64,000 nucleotides of DNA from an uncultured Bacteroidota bacterium. GTDB lineage: Bacteria > Bacteroidota > Bacteroidia > AKYH767-A > 2013-40CM-41-45. The DNA lies in the NCBI GenBank assembly GCA_937871435.1, contig CALMQM010000102.1, forward strand, positions 1 to 64,000, written 5' to 3'. Below the pieces are notes generated by a model, which saw only the letters and a program-made list of their open reading frames with translations, did not search any database and was not told the DNA's origin. Positions 63,500-64,000 of the stretch are shown here, in pieces; position 1 is the first letter of the stretch; every line of letters begins with the position of its first letter. A program made the translations under genes and the position numbers.

Positions 63500-64000
63500 A
63501 TGTATCGTTGGTTGTCCTTATTATATCCTTCACTACTTTGGCATGTTCCGGTCAAAGAGAAAATTCTGTACCTGACTTTTGATGACGGCCCGATTCCGGA
63601 AGTCACACCCTGGGTACTTCGTGAATTGTCTAAACGAAATGCGAAAGCCACGTTCTTTTGTGTAGGAAACAATGTCAAAAAAAATCCGGAAGTATACGCA
63701 CAAATTCTTGCCGAAGGTCATGAAGTAGGGAATCACACCTTTCATCATTTGAATGCATGGAAAAATTCCAATCAGGATTACTATACAGACATAGAATTAA
63801 CAGAAAAAATTGTTGCATCTTCCCTCTTTCGTCCGCCGTATGGTAAAATCAAACTTTCCCAAATTAAAACCCTGAAAAAAAGATTTCGAATTGTCATGTG
63901 GGATGTGCTGAGTAAGGATTATGACAAAGACCTAACAGCAGAAGATTGCCTGAAACGCATTCTGCGATCTGCGAGACCCGGTTCCATTGTTGTATTTCAC
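63500..64000 (+). CDS. Polysaccharide deacetylase, NodB-like (partial, N-terminal 167 residues)
   Basis: Metal-dependent deacetylase acting on N- or O-acetyl sugars of the envelope. From ATG 63500 the protein opens MYRWLSLLYPSLLWHVPVKE, followed by the NodB motif 1 LTFDDG (D28, D29), the zinc-binding H-x3-H in VGNHTFHHLNAW, and motif 3 RPPYGK. The frame is open to the last base, so the C-terminal motifs are outside the window. No signal peptide is evident; the first helix is short. It may act in peptidoglycan or capsule modification; the substrate is unknown. Confidence 0.9.
   Translation, partial: MYRWLSLLYPSLLWHVPVKEKILYLTFDDGPIPEVTPWVLRELSKRNAKATFFCVGNNVKKNPEVYAQILAEGHEVGNHTFHHLNAWKNSNQDYYTDIELTEKIVASSLFRPPYGKIKLSQIKTLKKRFRIVMWDVLSKDYDKDLTAEDCLKRILRSARPGSIVVFH

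Overview
The window looks like chromosomal DNA of an uncultivated member of the Bacteroidota, roughly 40% GC. The evidence is: three secreted proteins with type IX secretion (T9SS) C-terminal sorting domains; a DUF2723 membrane protein; Bacteroidota-style -7 boxes (TAnnTTTG) in front of several genes; a MoaC/MogA fusion; and a KISTS-type methionyl-tRNA synthetase. No phage, integrase, transposase gene, CRISPR or rRNA operon is seen. Both window edges cut genes (moaA on the left, a polysaccharide deacetylase on the right).

Region 1 (1-11090, all minus strand) is a compact formate dehydrogenase and molybdenum cofactor cluster: a TauE/SafE-type transporter, moeA, mobA, moaD, moeB-rhodanese, moaE, moaC-mogA, fdhD, a fused NuoE/NuoF-type diaphorase, the formate dehydrogenase catalytic subunit and moaA. 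Most genes overlap by 4 nt or are separated by 3-12 nt. The cluster carries nearly everything needed to make, guanylylate, sulfurate and use the cofactor in a soluble NAD-linked formate dehydrogenase.

Region 2 (11280-24822) is mixed housekeeping and envelope content: a saccharopine dehydrogenase-like enzyme, tRNA-Arg(CCT), an O-antigen ligase-like protein with TPRs facing a Wzz-like protein, ispD, a DUF4468 protein, a D-Ala-D-Ala carboxypeptidase with LysM domains, a two-gene outer-membrane barrel/cytochrome c unit behind two Fur/PerR-like operators, an amidohydrolase, rlmN and a T9SS cargo protein. Region 3 (25010-35620) has a polyprenyl diphosphate synthase, an alpha/beta hydrolase, dnaG, an rRNA pseudouridine synthase with a long basic N-terminus, yraN, an LD-carboxypeptidase, metG and ndh.

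Region 4 (35621-36981) is a 1.36-kb divergent intergenic region. It carries a 13-copy, 51-bp-period array of ATCCC/GGGAT hairpins, a GC-rich stem-loop segment, and then a promoter with an immediate terminator-like hairpin ahead of rimP-nusA-infB (36982-41783). Region 5 (41784-48997) has heptamer microsatellites, a SPOR protein, a MmcQ/YjbR protein, a DUF502 protein, a Kir-type K+ channel, panD, a UPF0104 protein, an rfaE2-type nucleotidyltransferase, a lipoprotein and radA. Region 6 (49068-64000) is dominated by a 2739-residue T9SS protein with a CotH-like kinase domain and 18 Ig-like modules, followed by tRNA-Gln(TTG), a methyltransferase, another T9SS protein, the DUF2723 protein and the partial deacetylase.

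The most unusual material is non-coding: the 51-bp hairpin array with three interleaved spacer families; exact-phase heptamer repeats of several unrelated sequences at the 3' sides of dnaG and infB; a 36-bp tandem repeat that includes the dnaG stop codon; a terminator directly downstream of the rimP promoter; and paired operator/promoter modules upstream of the barrel/cytochrome genes.
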